Shown here one piece after another: positions 26,556 through 35,287 of a stretch of DNA of 64,000 nt. The DNA is from Luteolibacter sp. LG18 (lineage in GTDB: Bacteria; Verrucomicrobiota; Verrucomicrobiia; Verrucomicrobiales; Akkermansiaceae), in the NCBI RefSeq assembly GCF_036322585.1, contig NZ_AP024600.1, positions 2,852,001 to 2,916,000 on the forward strand, given 5' to 3'. Position numbers and translations under genes: made by a program. The notes under the pieces were generated by a model that saw nothing but the letters and a program-made list of their open reading frames with translations, did not search any database and had not been told where the DNA came from. How positions within the stretch are numbered: position 1 is the first letter of the stretch; every line of letters begins with the position of its first letter.

Positions 26556-27518
26556 ATGAGCTGGACCGATATTTTCCCCGTCCTGGATGACGACATGGTG
26601 GCGGAGTGCCAGGAGGGCATGACCGCCGAGGAACGCCGCGAGTTCGACACGTGGTTCGGCGTGAAGGAGATTTACCGCGCGCCCCGTGAGACCACGGTGC
26701 CGGAGGGCGGCCTCCCGCACGTGGTCAGTGCCACGCTGTTCTGGAAGCACGTGAATGCCGCCGATCCGGATCTCCCGACTCCCACCCGCGAGCTGGTGGT
26801 GGACGCGAAACGGCTGGGCCTGGTGAAGCGCTTCTCGCCGTGGGAAAGCTACATCGAGCCGCTGCAGGTCCACAGCCCCGCGGCGATGGAACTTCACCCG
26901 GACGTGCGCTTCCGGCTCTATCTGGCTGCGGACCTGGATTTCCTGATCCCGGACCTGAACGGGCTGGGCTGGGACGTGTATCTCATGGAGAGCCCCTCGC
27001 TGCGCTACAGCCCAGGCGGGTTCTGGCGTTTCCTGGCGCTGGAGGACGAGGGCACGCTGGTGACCGTGATCGACACGGACCGGATGAACGAGGTGTCCAA
27101 CGAGATCGGCCGCACGCGGGCGATGGCGGACATGGGCCTGGGCCTCTGGCGCGTGCCCGGCTACTACAATTCCAGTTTGCAGAAGCAGGTGCGCTACCGC
27201 CCGATCCTGGGCGGCCACTTCGGCGCCCGCGGCGGCTATCCGGTGAAGGCGATGATCGAGGCCTTCATCTGGCACTCGCGCCGTGAAACCCTGCGGAAGA
27301 CCGCGTTCATCCCGGGGCTGGGCGAGCGCCCGATCCAGTTCGCGCAGTGGCCGTCCTACGGTTTCGACGAGTGGTTCCAGCTCGCCGCGCTCTATCCGCG
27401 CCTGGTGTTCTCCGGAACGTGGACGTTCATTCCCGCGGACTGCCGCTCGCTCCTGCTGCCGGTGGACATCGAGTACGCGATGTGGGCCCACTCCGGCAGC
27501 GAGATCACCTATTGCTGA
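26556..27518 (+). CDS. Putative glycosyltransferase-like protein of unknown family
   Basis: 320 aa, cytoplasmic. A GT-A-like layout is suggested by 'VRFRLYLAADLDFLI', 'GWDVYLMESPS', then a DxD candidate in 'LVTVIDTDRM', and an acceptor-region-like 'YYNSSLQKQVRYRPILGGHFG'. I do not recognise a named family; the call rests on these motifs and on being flanked by glycosyltransferases. The start at 26556 follows the lipoprotein stop by 11 bp. Confidence 0.5.
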   Translation: MSWTDIFPVLDDDMVAECQEGMTAEERREFDTWFGVKEIYRAPRETTVPEGGLPHVVSATLFWKHVNAADPDLPTPTRELVVDAKRLGLVKRFSPWESYIEPLQVHSPAAMELHPDVRFRLYLAADLDFLIPDLNGLGWDVYLMESPSLRYSPGGFWRFLALEDEGTLVTVIDTDRMNEVSNEIGRTRAMADMGLGLWRVPGYYNSSLQKQVRYRPILGGHFGARGGYPVKAMIEAFIWHSRRETLRKTAFIPGLGERPIQFAQWPSYGFDEWFQLAALYPRLVFSGTWTFIPADCRSLLLPVDIEYAMWAHSGSEITYC

Positions 27519-27551
27519 ACGGACTTTCCCGCCGCTTCCGGCCCATCCGCC

Positions 27552-29882
27552 ATGATTGAAATGTCGTCTCCCTCCGAATCCATGTCCGCGCCCCGGCCGG
27601 ATGCCGCGGAGCTTGTCAACGGCCTGTGGATCGGCGGGGACCTGCCGCCGCTGGCGGTCCTGACGATCCGCTCCTACCAGGACCACGGATTCACCTTCCG
27701 GTTGTTCACCTATGGTGCGGTCACGAACGTGCCAGAGGGCACGATCGTGGGGGACGCGTCCACCATCCTCGCGGAGGAAGACCTCTACACGCATGCGAAT
27801 GGCAGCCTGTCCCCGGCGGCGGATTGGTTCCGCTACCGGCTGCTGGCGAGGGAAGGGGGCATCTGGACGGACATGGACGTGGCCTGCCTGCGCCCGTTCG
27901 AGTTGCCCGATGTCTGGTTCGCGTTCCAAAGCAGCGATGTCGCCGCCGTGGGTCTGGTGAAATTCCCCGCCGGTCACAAGGTGCCGGTGTGGCTGGAGAA
28001 ACTGGCGGAAGATCCGGCGGCGGCGATGCCCTGGGACTCCCCGGCGGAGACCGCCGCGAAACAGGCGCTGCTGGCCTCCACTCCGGACGTGGTCCGCAGG
28101 CGGATCGAGGTGAAATGGGGCATCGCCGGGCCAAGTGCCTTCACCCGTGCCGTCGGCCACTTCGGCCTCTGGGACACCGGGGCGGACGCGAAATGGATCT
28201 ACCCGGTCCACTACACCATCTGGCGGCATGCGTTCAATGGACGGATCGGCACGGATGATCCGGTGCTCGCCGGGGCCTACGGGGTCCACCTGTGGGGAGA
28301 AATGCTGCGCCGCGATCCGGATGCCTTCGAGAACATGGATTCCCGCAGCCTGGTGGCCACGCTTCTGAAGCGCCACCGCTGCCCCGGCTTCGAAGCGCCA
28401 CCGCCGCCACGGATTCTGGTGGGCATCTGCAGCGCCCGGAAGTATGGCGACAAGCGGCAGGCGGTGCGGGACACCTGGATGTCCCGCCCCATGCCCGGCA
28501 TTGAATGTCTCTTCTTCGTCGGTCGAGGTGAGGAGCCGGTCGAAAGCGGGCCGGACCTGGTGGTCGTGGATGCGGACGATGGCTATGAGGCCTTGCCGGA
28601 AAAGGTGCTCGGTTTCTTCGACGAGGCGCTGAAGCACCGCGAGTTCGATTGGCTCTTCAAGTGCGATGATGACACCTACCTGGCCCTCGATCGCCTCGGC
28701 GAGCTGGTCGATGGCGAACACGACTTCGTCGGCAATGAGTTCCTCGAACGCCGTGGTTCGCCAAGCGGCGGGGCCGGCTACCTGCTGTCGCGCGAACTTG
28801 TCCAGAAGCTGTCGGACGACACGGGTCTCGCGCTCTCCGGTCCCGAGGATGTGATCATCGGCGAGGCCGCGATGGGCTATGGCGCCAAGGCGCGGGCCAC
28901 GACCCGGCTGTGCTGGAACCGGGAGCGCTATCCGCAGCCGAAGAACGACGTCATCACCTCACACTGGTGCTCGCCGGAGCGGCTCGACGCCATCCACCAG
29001 TTCCTGCACGGCTCGCCGGAGCGGGAGTTCCAGGTTTTCCACCGCCATTGGAACGACCACCTCGCGCTGTACGAAAACGGATTCTTCAACCGCCTGCGCA
29101 GCGGCTGCGGCGGACGCTGGCGGGAAGACGAGCCCGGTCACCTTGTGCTCGAATGGTTCCAGTGGCCCGCGGAACGCGTGACCAGGTCGGGCCAGGGCTA
29201 CCGCAATGAGGCGATGTATCTCCATCCGATGCGTGGGCAGCGGACGAATCGGGACGCATCCGGCACCGGGGTGCGAAAAATCGACCTGCGGAGCCTGCCG
29301 GTGGTCGTGACCTCCGGATGGCGGTTCGAGCAGCGTCGTGAGGAGATCGCCTCGATGCTGGCGGATCACGGTTTTCAGCCGCCGCGTTTCTTCACCTCCG
29401 AACTGCGCGCCGGCGCGGGTCGGAACTGGTCCTCGATCACCTTCAACCACCTCGCCGCGGTCAGCAGCCAGCCGCCGCCGTTCATCCTCCTGGAGGACGA
29501 TGCCCGTCCGACCCGATGGTTTGGCAGCGTCATCGAGGTGCCGGAGGACGCCAGCGCCGTGTGGCTCGGTGTCACGGAATATGGCATGGACGGCACGGTG
29601 CCGAAGGCGGGGGCCGCGAGATTGACGGGGCATCCACGCTGTCCCCGTGTCGAGAACATGCTGGGCACCCACGCGATTCTTTTCCTCGACACGGACTTCA
29701 CCGAAGCCGTCCGGGACGAGTTGCTGCAAACGCTCCGCACCTCGCCGCAGACTCCCCACGACCGGATCACGGCGGCCATGCAGGAACGGTGGAACGTTCA
29801 CGGAGTGAATCCTCCCTTGTTCTTTCAGGATGACGGGCACGTCCCGTGCGTGACGAACGCGGAGCTGGAGGTCGTGCCATGA
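27552..29882 (+). CDS. Triple glycosyltransferase fusion (GT32-, GT31-, GT25-like)
   Basis: 776 aa. Residues ~20-270: GT32-like sugar transferase with 'REGGIWTDMDVACLRPF' (DxD at 107-109). Residues ~285-475: GT31/beta-1,3-galactosyltransferase-like, with 'KRQAVRDTWM', 'DGYEALPEKVLGFFDEAL', 'DWLFKCDDDTYLAL' (DDD at 372-374) and 'GPEDVIIGEAA'. Residues ~585-776: GT25-like, with 'SSITFNHLAAV' and 'FILLEDDARPT' (EDD at 648-650). All three acidic motifs are intact, so one polypeptide may catalyse three transfers. The start could be any of three Mets within the first 11 residues. The stop overlaps the next gene by 4 bp. Confidence 0.8.
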   Translation: MIEMSSPSESMSAPRPDAAELVNGLWIGGDLPPLAVLTIRSYQDHGFTFRLFTYGAVTNVPEGTIVGDASTILAEEDLYTHANGSLSPAADWFRYRLLAREGGIWTDMDVACLRPFELPDVWFAFQSSDVAAVGLVKFPAGHKVPVWLEKLAEDPAAAMPWDSPAETAAKQALLASTPDVVRRRIEVKWGIAGPSAFTRAVGHFGLWDTGADAKWIYPVHYTIWRHAFNGRIGTDDPVLAGAYGVHLWGEMLRRDPDAFENMDSRSLVATLLKRHRCPGFEAPPPPRILVGICSARKYGDKRQAVRDTWMSRPMPGIECLFFVGRGEEPVESGPDLVVVDADDGYEALPEKVLGFFDEALKHREFDWLFKCDDDTYLALDRLGELVDGEHDFVGNEFLERRGSPSGGAGYLLSRELVQKLSDDTGLALSGPEDVIIGEAAMGYGAKARATTRLCWNRERYPQPKNDVITSHWCSPERLDAIHQFLHGSPEREFQVFHRHWNDHLALYENGFFNRLRSGCGGRWREDEPGHLVLEWFQWPAERVTRSGQGYRNEAMYLHPMRGQRTNRDASGTGVRKIDLRSLPVVVTSGWRFEQRREEIASMLADHGFQPPRFFTSELRAGAGRNWSSITFNHLAAVSSQPPPFILLEDDARPTRWFGSVIEVPEDASAVWLGVTEYGMDGTVPKAGAARLTGHPRCPRVENMLGTHAILFLDTDFTEAVRDELLQTLRTSPQTPHDRITAAMQERWNVHGVNPPLFFQDDGHVPCVTNAELEVVP

Positions 29883-30514
29883 TCGACGGCCGCATCCCGA
29901 TCCACTGGTGCTGGGTCCAGGGCGCGGAGGTTCTTCCAGAAACCTTCCGGAAGAACCTGGCTGCCTGGCGCGCGATCCTGCCTGAGGATTTCGTCCTCGT
30001 GGGCTGGGATCACCGGAGCGGCTCGGCGGCGTTTCCCTTTTACGCGGAGCACGCGGACCGGATGAGCCACCCTGCGATGCGGGCGGATCTGATCCTGCTG
30101 CATGCCCAGGTCCACCTCGGCGGGCTGGTGATCGGCACCGACATGCGGCCGAACCGCGGGGCACCCTTGTTCGAGCGCATGCGCCGCGGGAGTGGTTTCC
30201 TGGTGAAGGATCGCCGCGGGCATTTCTACAACGGCATGTCCTACGCGCCGCGGCCGTGGGAGCCGCCATTCGCCGAAATCCTCCAGCAGATTCTGATGGC
30301 TCCGGAGCGTTTCACGGAGCCCTACGTCCCGGGAGCCACCGGGCCGATGCGCTGGACCTCGATCCTCGGCGGAATGGACCACGGGCTGGACGTGCTTTCT
30401 GAAACCGATGTCTGGACGCGTTCCTATTGGGAGTCCGCGGGAGCCCGCCCCGATGCCTGGGTGGACCCGGGCTTCGCCGCGTCCCACGATGAGAGCCTGA
30501 ATCCCCGGCCCTGA
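29879..30514 (+). CDS. GT32-like glycosyltransferase
   Basis: 211 aa. Starts with an ATGA overlap on the preceding stop, indicating translational coupling. 'IPIHWCWVQG' at the N-terminus and 'RADLILLHAQVHLGGLVIGTDMRP' follow the GT32 (DXD sugar-transferase) layout, but the first Asp of the usual DxD is replaced (GTDM at ~86-89). It is short for a full GT32 enzyme. It may be a weak, divergent or accessory transferase working with the triple fusion upstream. Confidence 0.65.
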   Translation: MIDGRIPIHWCWVQGAEVLPETFRKNLAAWRAILPEDFVLVGWDHRSGSAAFPFYAEHADRMSHPAMRADLILLHAQVHLGGLVIGTDMRPNRGAPLFERMRRGSGFLVKDRRGHFYNGMSYAPRPWEPPFAEILQQILMAPERFTEPYVPGATGPMRWTSILGGMDHGLDVLSETDVWTRSYWESAGARPDAWVDPGFAASHDESLNPRP

Positions 30515-30556
30515 CGCCACTTTCCACACACCATCATTCCATACCCCATCGCCCTT

Positions 30557-30748
30557 ATGAATCTACCACTCGCGATCCTCAGCCCTGTTGAAATCGGTCT
30601 TATCCTGGTCGTCCTGCTGCTGCTCTTCGGAGCCAAGAAGCTCCCGGACCTGGCCCGTGGCATGGGCCGCAGCCTCACGGAGTTTCACAAAGGCAAGGAA
30701 GAAGGGGAGGCCGAAGTGTCCAAGGCTGGTTCCGACAAGGAATCCTGA
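30557..30748 (+). CDS. tatA: TatA/TatE-like twin-arginine translocase subunit
   Basis: 63 aa. The layout is textbook TatA: a short N-terminal region, a membrane helix 'EIGLILVVLLLLFGAKKLPDLARGMG' (hydrophobic part, the FGAKKLP hinge, then the amphipathic helix), 'SLTEFHKGKEE' and a charged C-terminal tail. TatA oligomers form the translocation pore with TatC. tatC is not in this window. It lies 42 bp after the last glycosyltransferase, in the same orientation, and ~9 kb downstream of two Tat-leader genes. Confidence 0.9.
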   Translation: MNLPLAILSPVEIGLILVVLLLLFGAKKLPDLARGMGRSLTEFHKGKEEGEAEVSKAGSDKES

Positions 30749-30759
30749 ACCACCGCCGT

Positions 30760-30778
30760 GTCCCGGAAAGGCCGGGAC
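30760..30778 (+). terminator. Hairpin after tatA
   Basis: GTCCCGG/CCGGGAC with a 5-nt loop, 11 bp after the tatA stop. There is only a weak downstream signal ('gcgtaaaagc'). Probably the end of the glycosyltransferase/tatA transcript. Confidence 0.5.
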
Positions 30779-30882
30779 GCGTAAAAGCCCGGCCTTTGGA
30801 TGAGGCCGCCAGCTCGCGTGGGCGGCGGCACCGATGGCGGAGATTGCTGGGCGGGAGCGCCGGGCGGGTGTCATATCGGGCA

Positions 30883-30986
30883 GGGGCACAGCGATGCCCC
30901 ATGTCTTTTCGTGGCCGTGGGCATGGAGTGCCAACACGGCCATTCCGGGGGCTTTGTCCCGGCAAGGGTGGATCACCCGCTTGCCG
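30883..30986. repeat. Cluster of four consecutive hairpins
   Basis: In the 385-bp gap between tatA and the next gene there are four stems in a row. They are GGGGCA/TGCCCC (30883-30900), TGGCCGTG-GGCA/TGCC-CACGGCCA with a 2-nt bulge (30912-30942), CCGGG/CCCGG (30945-30962), and CGGCAAG/CTTGCCG with inner GGTG/CACC (30960-30986). No coding sequence is supported here. It could be a structured RNA, a leader of the downstream gene, or a REP-like element. Confidence 0.45.
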
Positions 30987-31133
30987 ACAAAAGGGGAGGT
31001 TCGGACGGAAAATCCGGAATGTCTTGAAAACCAGCAGGGTTTGTGATGTGAATGGCACGCTTGGCTTCATCGTTTCACGGTCCATCGCCGTGGCTTTGGA
31101 GGCAGGTCTCACCCCCAACGGCATGCCCCCCTC

Positions 31134-34100
31134 ATGCTTTCGCCCCGCATCCTCGCCCTCGTGGCGGGGGTGACCGCCCATGTCATGGGCGGCCAGCTCC
31201 CGTCCGGTTCTCCTTACATTGAATCCTCCGGCATCGCCCAAGGGCAGGCGGAGGACTACCACGCCTTGCGTCCCTCCATCAGCGGAGGAACCTGGGCGGA
31301 AGCGAACAGTGGCCTGGCCTCCCCGGCGGGAGGCGCGTTCCTGCGCGTCGCCGAGGCGCGGAAGGCCGCGGCCACCTGGCAGGCGGGCGCGGCGGTGGAT
31401 TACAAGATCCGCATCGCCACGCCCGGCGTCTACCGGCTGTGGCTGCGGTGGTCCGGCACGAACACCAGCTCGGACGCGCTCTACGCCGGCATCGTGGAGC
31501 TGGCGGACGGCAGCGGCGGCAGGCCGGACTACTATGAAGATAGTGGCCACACGGCCTCCAGCTTCGCCAATCCCGGCTGGGATGGCCACGGCCAGGCGGA
31601 GGCGGCGGTGACGAACGCGGCGCAGAACCCGATGCTCTTCACGCTCGGGGCAGGGGACATCACCTTGCGGGTGGTGTGCCGGGAGGACGGCGTGGCGCTG
31701 GATGAATGGCGGCTCCAGCTCGCGGTGCTGCCGCCGCCTGGCGGCAACGGGCTGGCGGGAAACCTCGCGGTCATCGGGCTGGAGGATTTCAGTTATCCGG
31801 ACGGCGCGCTCGCCGGGAAGAACGGCGGCCAGTTCTTCGATGTCGACGTCTCCGCGGCCAATGAACCCTTCATCGGCCACGATGGCACGCGGTCCGCCTG
31901 GCTCAAGGCCACCGGTGCGCCGGCCATCCAGGCGGGGCGGCTGGTGACGAACAACGGCAGCATCCGGCGGCCGTTCAACGGCCCGTCCACCGGCAAGGGC
32001 AGCGAGGAGGAGGCCGGGACCATCGCGTCCGGAAGCGCGGCGAATGTCTTCTATTTCCGCGTGCGGATGAACCGGTCCACGAAAGCGACGTGGAGCGGCG
32101 TCAGCGCCTGCGCGCTGGGCACGGAGAAGATCCTCTTCGGCGTGCCGAAGTCGATGCAGGCCACCAACACCCTCGGCATCGAGGAAACCGGGGCGGGCAG
32201 CAGCACCGGCATCGTGACCGTTCCGGACGCAACCGACCACGATCTGGTGGGAAAATACGATGCTTCCAGTAGGCTGGCGACGTTGTGGCTGGACCCCGAC
32301 TTCTCCCAGCCGGAGCAGGCGAACATCCCCGTGGTCGTCCGCACCATCGGGGCGTCCCTTTCCATCACCTCCCTGAAGATCGGCTCCGGCGGCCAGGCGA
32401 CTTGGGACAACCTGCGGGTCACCACGGTGTGGAACGCGCTTTCGGACGGCGAGCCCGAGGCCCGCGGCGACCTTCTCGCGATGCACCGCGGCCAGAAGGT
32501 GAAGCTCGATGTGCTGGCGAACGACCTCGGGGCTTTCAATGCCCAGGGCGTGACGATCCTTTCTCGACCCTCCGCCGGGGCCGCCACGGTGCAGGAGGAT
32601 GGTACGGTGCTCTACGTCCACAATGGCGGACCGGCGGGTCCAGATGCCTTCACCTACCGCGCGCCATCGCTGGTGCCGGGTGTGTTTTCGGACGCGCAGG
32701 TCACGCTGGACATCACCGAGACCCTGCGGGTGGCCAGCCCCACGATCACCATTCCCACGGAGCCGCCAAGCGCCGCCTACGCGGTGGTGCCTGCCTTCAC
32801 GGGGGTGTCGTTTTACCATCCGGTGTCGCTCATGCGCGTGCCGGGGGATGCCCGACGGTTGTTCGTGGCGGAGCGGGGCGGCCGCATCTGGCTGATCCCG
32901 GACGTGACCGCCACTTCTCCCGCGCGCCAGCTCTATCTCGACGTGGCCGCGGCGCTGAACGGTCGCGCGAACGAGCAGTTCGACGAAGGCATCCTCGAAA
33001 CCGGGGTGAAGAGCATCGCCCTTCATCCGGACTTCCTTCGAAACGGCCGGATTTTCGTCACCTACTGCCCGCTGGTCGGCGGAGTGAAACAGGTGCGGAT
33101 GTCGTCGTTCCAATCCACCGCGGGCAACCTGTGGGCCGGCGATCCGGCTTCGGAAAAGGTTTTCCTGACCCAGAACAACGACGGCCACAACGACCACAAC
33201 ATCGACTGCCTCGCCTTCGGTCCGGACGGCTACCTGTATCTTTCCTGCGGCGACCAGGGACCGCAGTATGACGGCAGCAACAACAGCCAGCTCATCGACA
33301 AGAATCTCTGGTCCGGCATTTTCCGCTTCGACGTGGACCGGAAACCCGGCTCGGTCGAGCCGAACGCGCATCCCTCCGTCGCCATCGATCCCGCCACCGG
33401 CAAGGCGCGCTACGCCATTCCCCCGGACAATCCCTTCATCGGCGCCACCTCGTTCAATGGCAAGGCGGTCAACCCGGCTTCGGTCCGCACCGAGTTCTAC
33501 GCCCTGGGGTTTCGCAATCCCTGGCGGATGAGCTTCGACAGTGTCACCGGCGAGCTGTGGATGGGGGATGTCGGCCAAGACACCATTGAGGAGGTGAATC
33601 GGATCGTGAAGGGCGGCAACTACCAGTGGGGTTTCAAGGAAGGCCTGCTCGATGGGCCGAAGACCGCGCCTGCGGGGGGCGGTGGGATCCCTCCCGTTTA
33701 CTACTATTACCATGGTAGCGGCACCTTCCAGGGGAACTCGATCACCGGCGGCTACTTCCTCCATGGCGGCCGCTACCCGCAGCTCGAGGGCCGCTACATC
33801 TTCGCGGACTACGTGTCCGGCCACATCTGGACCCTGAAACAGAACGCCGGGGCCGCGCCCACCGTCGAGCGCATCGCGGGCAAGAGCGGGCTCGCGTGCT
33901 TCGAGGCGGATCCCTCGAACGGCGACGTGCTGATGCTGAGTTTCGACGACGGGCAGATCCACCGCCTGAAGCAGACGCCGGACGCCACCACGTTTCCCGA
34001 CCGCCTGAGCAAGACCGGCCTCTTCGCCGAGCTCACCGGGCTTTCGCCCAATCCCGGCATCCTGCCGTATGAGGTGAACCTCACGTTCTGGTCAGACCAC

Positions 34101-35285
34101 GCGCGGAAGCGCCGCTGGTTCTCGCTGCCGGATGGCGTCACATCCGCGGGTTTCCAGGCCGAGGGGCCATGGACGTTCCCGACCGGAGCCGTGTGGGTGA
34201 AGCACTTCGACATGGACCTCGTCCGCGGCGATCCCTCCACCGCCAAGCGCTTGGAGACCCGCGTGTTGGTGAAGACCGCGGCCGGGGCCTACGGCGTCTC
34301 CTACCAATGGAATGACGCCGGCACGGAGGCTTTCCTCGTGCCGGATGGCGGGGCTTCCATTCCGCTCCAGATCAACGATGGCGGGGTGATCCGCGCGCAG
34401 ACGTGGTCGATTCCCAGCCGTGGCCAATGCGTCACCTGCCATTCCCCGGTGGCCGGGAACGTGCTGTCGTTCAATACCCGTCAGCTCAACCACTCGGGCG
34501 AGATCGCGGGGCTCCAAGGGAACTTCCTCACCCTCCTGGACGCCGGCGGCTTCATCGATCCGATATCGCCGGGCACCTATCCCCGGCACTATGCGCCAGC
34601 GGAATCGGCCTACTCGCTGGAACTCCGCGCCCGCTCGTGGCTGGCGGTGAACTGCTCCTATTGCCACCAGCCGGGCGGCAGCGGCGCGGGCTTGTTCGAT
34701 CTCAGGGCGGCCACCGATCTTTTCCAGACCGGCATCCTCGATGGCATCGTGAGCGGCGTGGCCTCCGATCCGGCGGACCGCCTGATCGTGCGTGGCGACC
34801 CCGTGCATTCGGTGATCCTTTCCCGGATGGGCGGGACGAATGGCTACGGCCGCATGCCGCCGCTCGCCACCTCGGTGGTCGATCAGGCCGGTCTGGATGT
34901 GGTCCGCGATTGGATCCTCCAGGAGCTGCCCACGCGCCAGTCGTTCGCGGAGTGGAGCGGTGGCGAAGAGGAGGGGCTCGTGACCCGATCCGTTTCGTCC
35001 GGCAGCGACGAGCACCGGTTCGCGTTCCTCACCCACGGCGATCCACGAAACCCGGCCGTGCGTTGGAATGCTTCGCTTGCCGCGCACGGTGCGGGCCTGC
35101 GGCTCAGTTGGCCGAACCTGCCGGATCGGTCGATCCGGGCGTGGGTCTCAAGCGACCTGAAACACTGGGAGCCGTGGGACGTTCCGGGCAACGATGGCAT
35201 CCCCAGGGCTGGCACCGGACCCAGGGTGTTCGAGGTGTCGGCTGCCGATGGTGCGCGTTTCTTCCGCTGCACCATCGAGGAATGA
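31134..35285 (+). CDS. Secreted sugar-dehydrogenase-like propeller fused to a c-type cytochrome
   Basis: 1,383 aa. Order: short signal sequence, CBM35/CBM6-like domain (~residues 20-200, ending 'GVALDEWRLQL'), a second beta domain and an Ig-like module ('VKLDVLANDLGAFNAQG'). A glucose/sorbosone dehydrogenase-type six-bladed propeller follows (~550-960; 'IALHPDFLRNGRIFVTY', 'GYLYLSCGDQG', 'ALGFRNPWRMSFD', 'NYQWGFKEG'). The C-terminal cytochrome-like region has haem motifs CVTCH (~1099) and CSYCH (~1174) and 'GRMPPLA' as a possible axial Met. It probably oxidises a sugar outside the cytoplasm and passes electrons to haem. Homologous to the gene at 44896. Confidence 0.8.
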   Translation: MLSPRILALVAGVTAHVMGGQLPSGSPYIESSGIAQGQAEDYHALRPSISGGTWAEANSGLASPAGGAFLRVAEARKAAATWQAGAAVDYKIRIATPGVYRLWLRWSGTNTSSDALYAGIVELADGSGGRPDYYEDSGHTASSFANPGWDGHGQAEAAVTNAAQNPMLFTLGAGDITLRVVCREDGVALDEWRLQLAVLPPPGGNGLAGNLAVIGLEDFSYPDGALAGKNGGQFFDVDVSAANEPFIGHDGTRSAWLKATGAPAIQAGRLVTNNGSIRRPFNGPSTGKGSEEEAGTIASGSAANVFYFRVRMNRSTKATWSGVSACALGTEKILFGVPKSMQATNTLGIEETGAGSSTGIVTVPDATDHDLVGKYDASSRLATLWLDPDFSQPEQANIPVVVRTIGASLSITSLKIGSGGQATWDNLRVTTVWNALSDGEPEARGDLLAMHRGQKVKLDVLANDLGAFNAQGVTILSRPSAGAATVQEDGTVLYVHNGGPAGPDAFTYRAPSLVPGVFSDAQVTLDITETLRVASPTITIPTEPPSAAYAVVPAFTGVSFYHPVSLMRVPGDARRLFVAERGGRIWLIPDVTATSPARQLYLDVAAALNGRANEQFDEGILETGVKSIALHPDFLRNGRIFVTYCPLVGGVKQVRMSSFQSTAGNLWAGDPASEKVFLTQNNDGHNDHNIDCLAFGPDGYLYLSCGDQGPQYDGSNNSQLIDKNLWSGIFRFDVDRKPGSVEPNAHPSVAIDPATGKARYAIPPDNPFIGATSFNGKAVNPASVRTEFYALGFRNPWRMSFDSVTGELWMGDVGQDTIEEVNRIVKGGNYQWGFKEGLLDGPKTAPAGGGGIPPVYYYYHGSGTFQGNSITGGYFLHGGRYPQLEGRYIFADYVSGHIWTLKQNAGAAPTVERIAGKSGLACFEADPSNGDVLMLSFDDGQIHRLKQTPDATTFPDRLSKTGLFAELTGLSPNPGILPYEVNLTFWSDHARKRRWFSLPDGVTSAGFQAEGPWTFPTGAVWVKHFDMDLVRGDPSTAKRLETRVLVKTAAGAYGVSYQWNDAGTEAFLVPDGGASIPLQINDGGVIRAQTWSIPSRGQCVTCHSPVAGNVLSFNTRQLNHSGEIAGLQGNFLTLLDAGGFIDPISPGTYPRHYAPAESAYSLELRARSWLAVNCSYCHQPGGSGAGLFDLRAATDLFQTGILDGIVSGVASDPADRLIVRGDPVHSVILSRMGGTNGYGRMPPLATSVVDQAGLDVVRDWILQELPTRQSFAEWSGGEEEGLVTRSVSSGSDEHRFAFLTHGDPRNPAVRWNASLAAHGAGLRLSWPNLPDRSIRAWVSSDLKHWEPWDVPGNDGIPRAGTGPRVFEVSAADGARFFRCTIEE

Positions 35286-35287
35286 AC

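Noticed and set aside
26334-28721. 795-codon open frame on the minus strand
   Set aside because: Covers parts of three plus-strand genes with tight spacing and real motifs; no motif in the minus frame.
30675-33962. 1,095-codon open frame on the minus strand
   Set aside because: Antisense shadow of the propeller/cytochrome gene and of tatA; composition is typical of a GC-rich complement frame.
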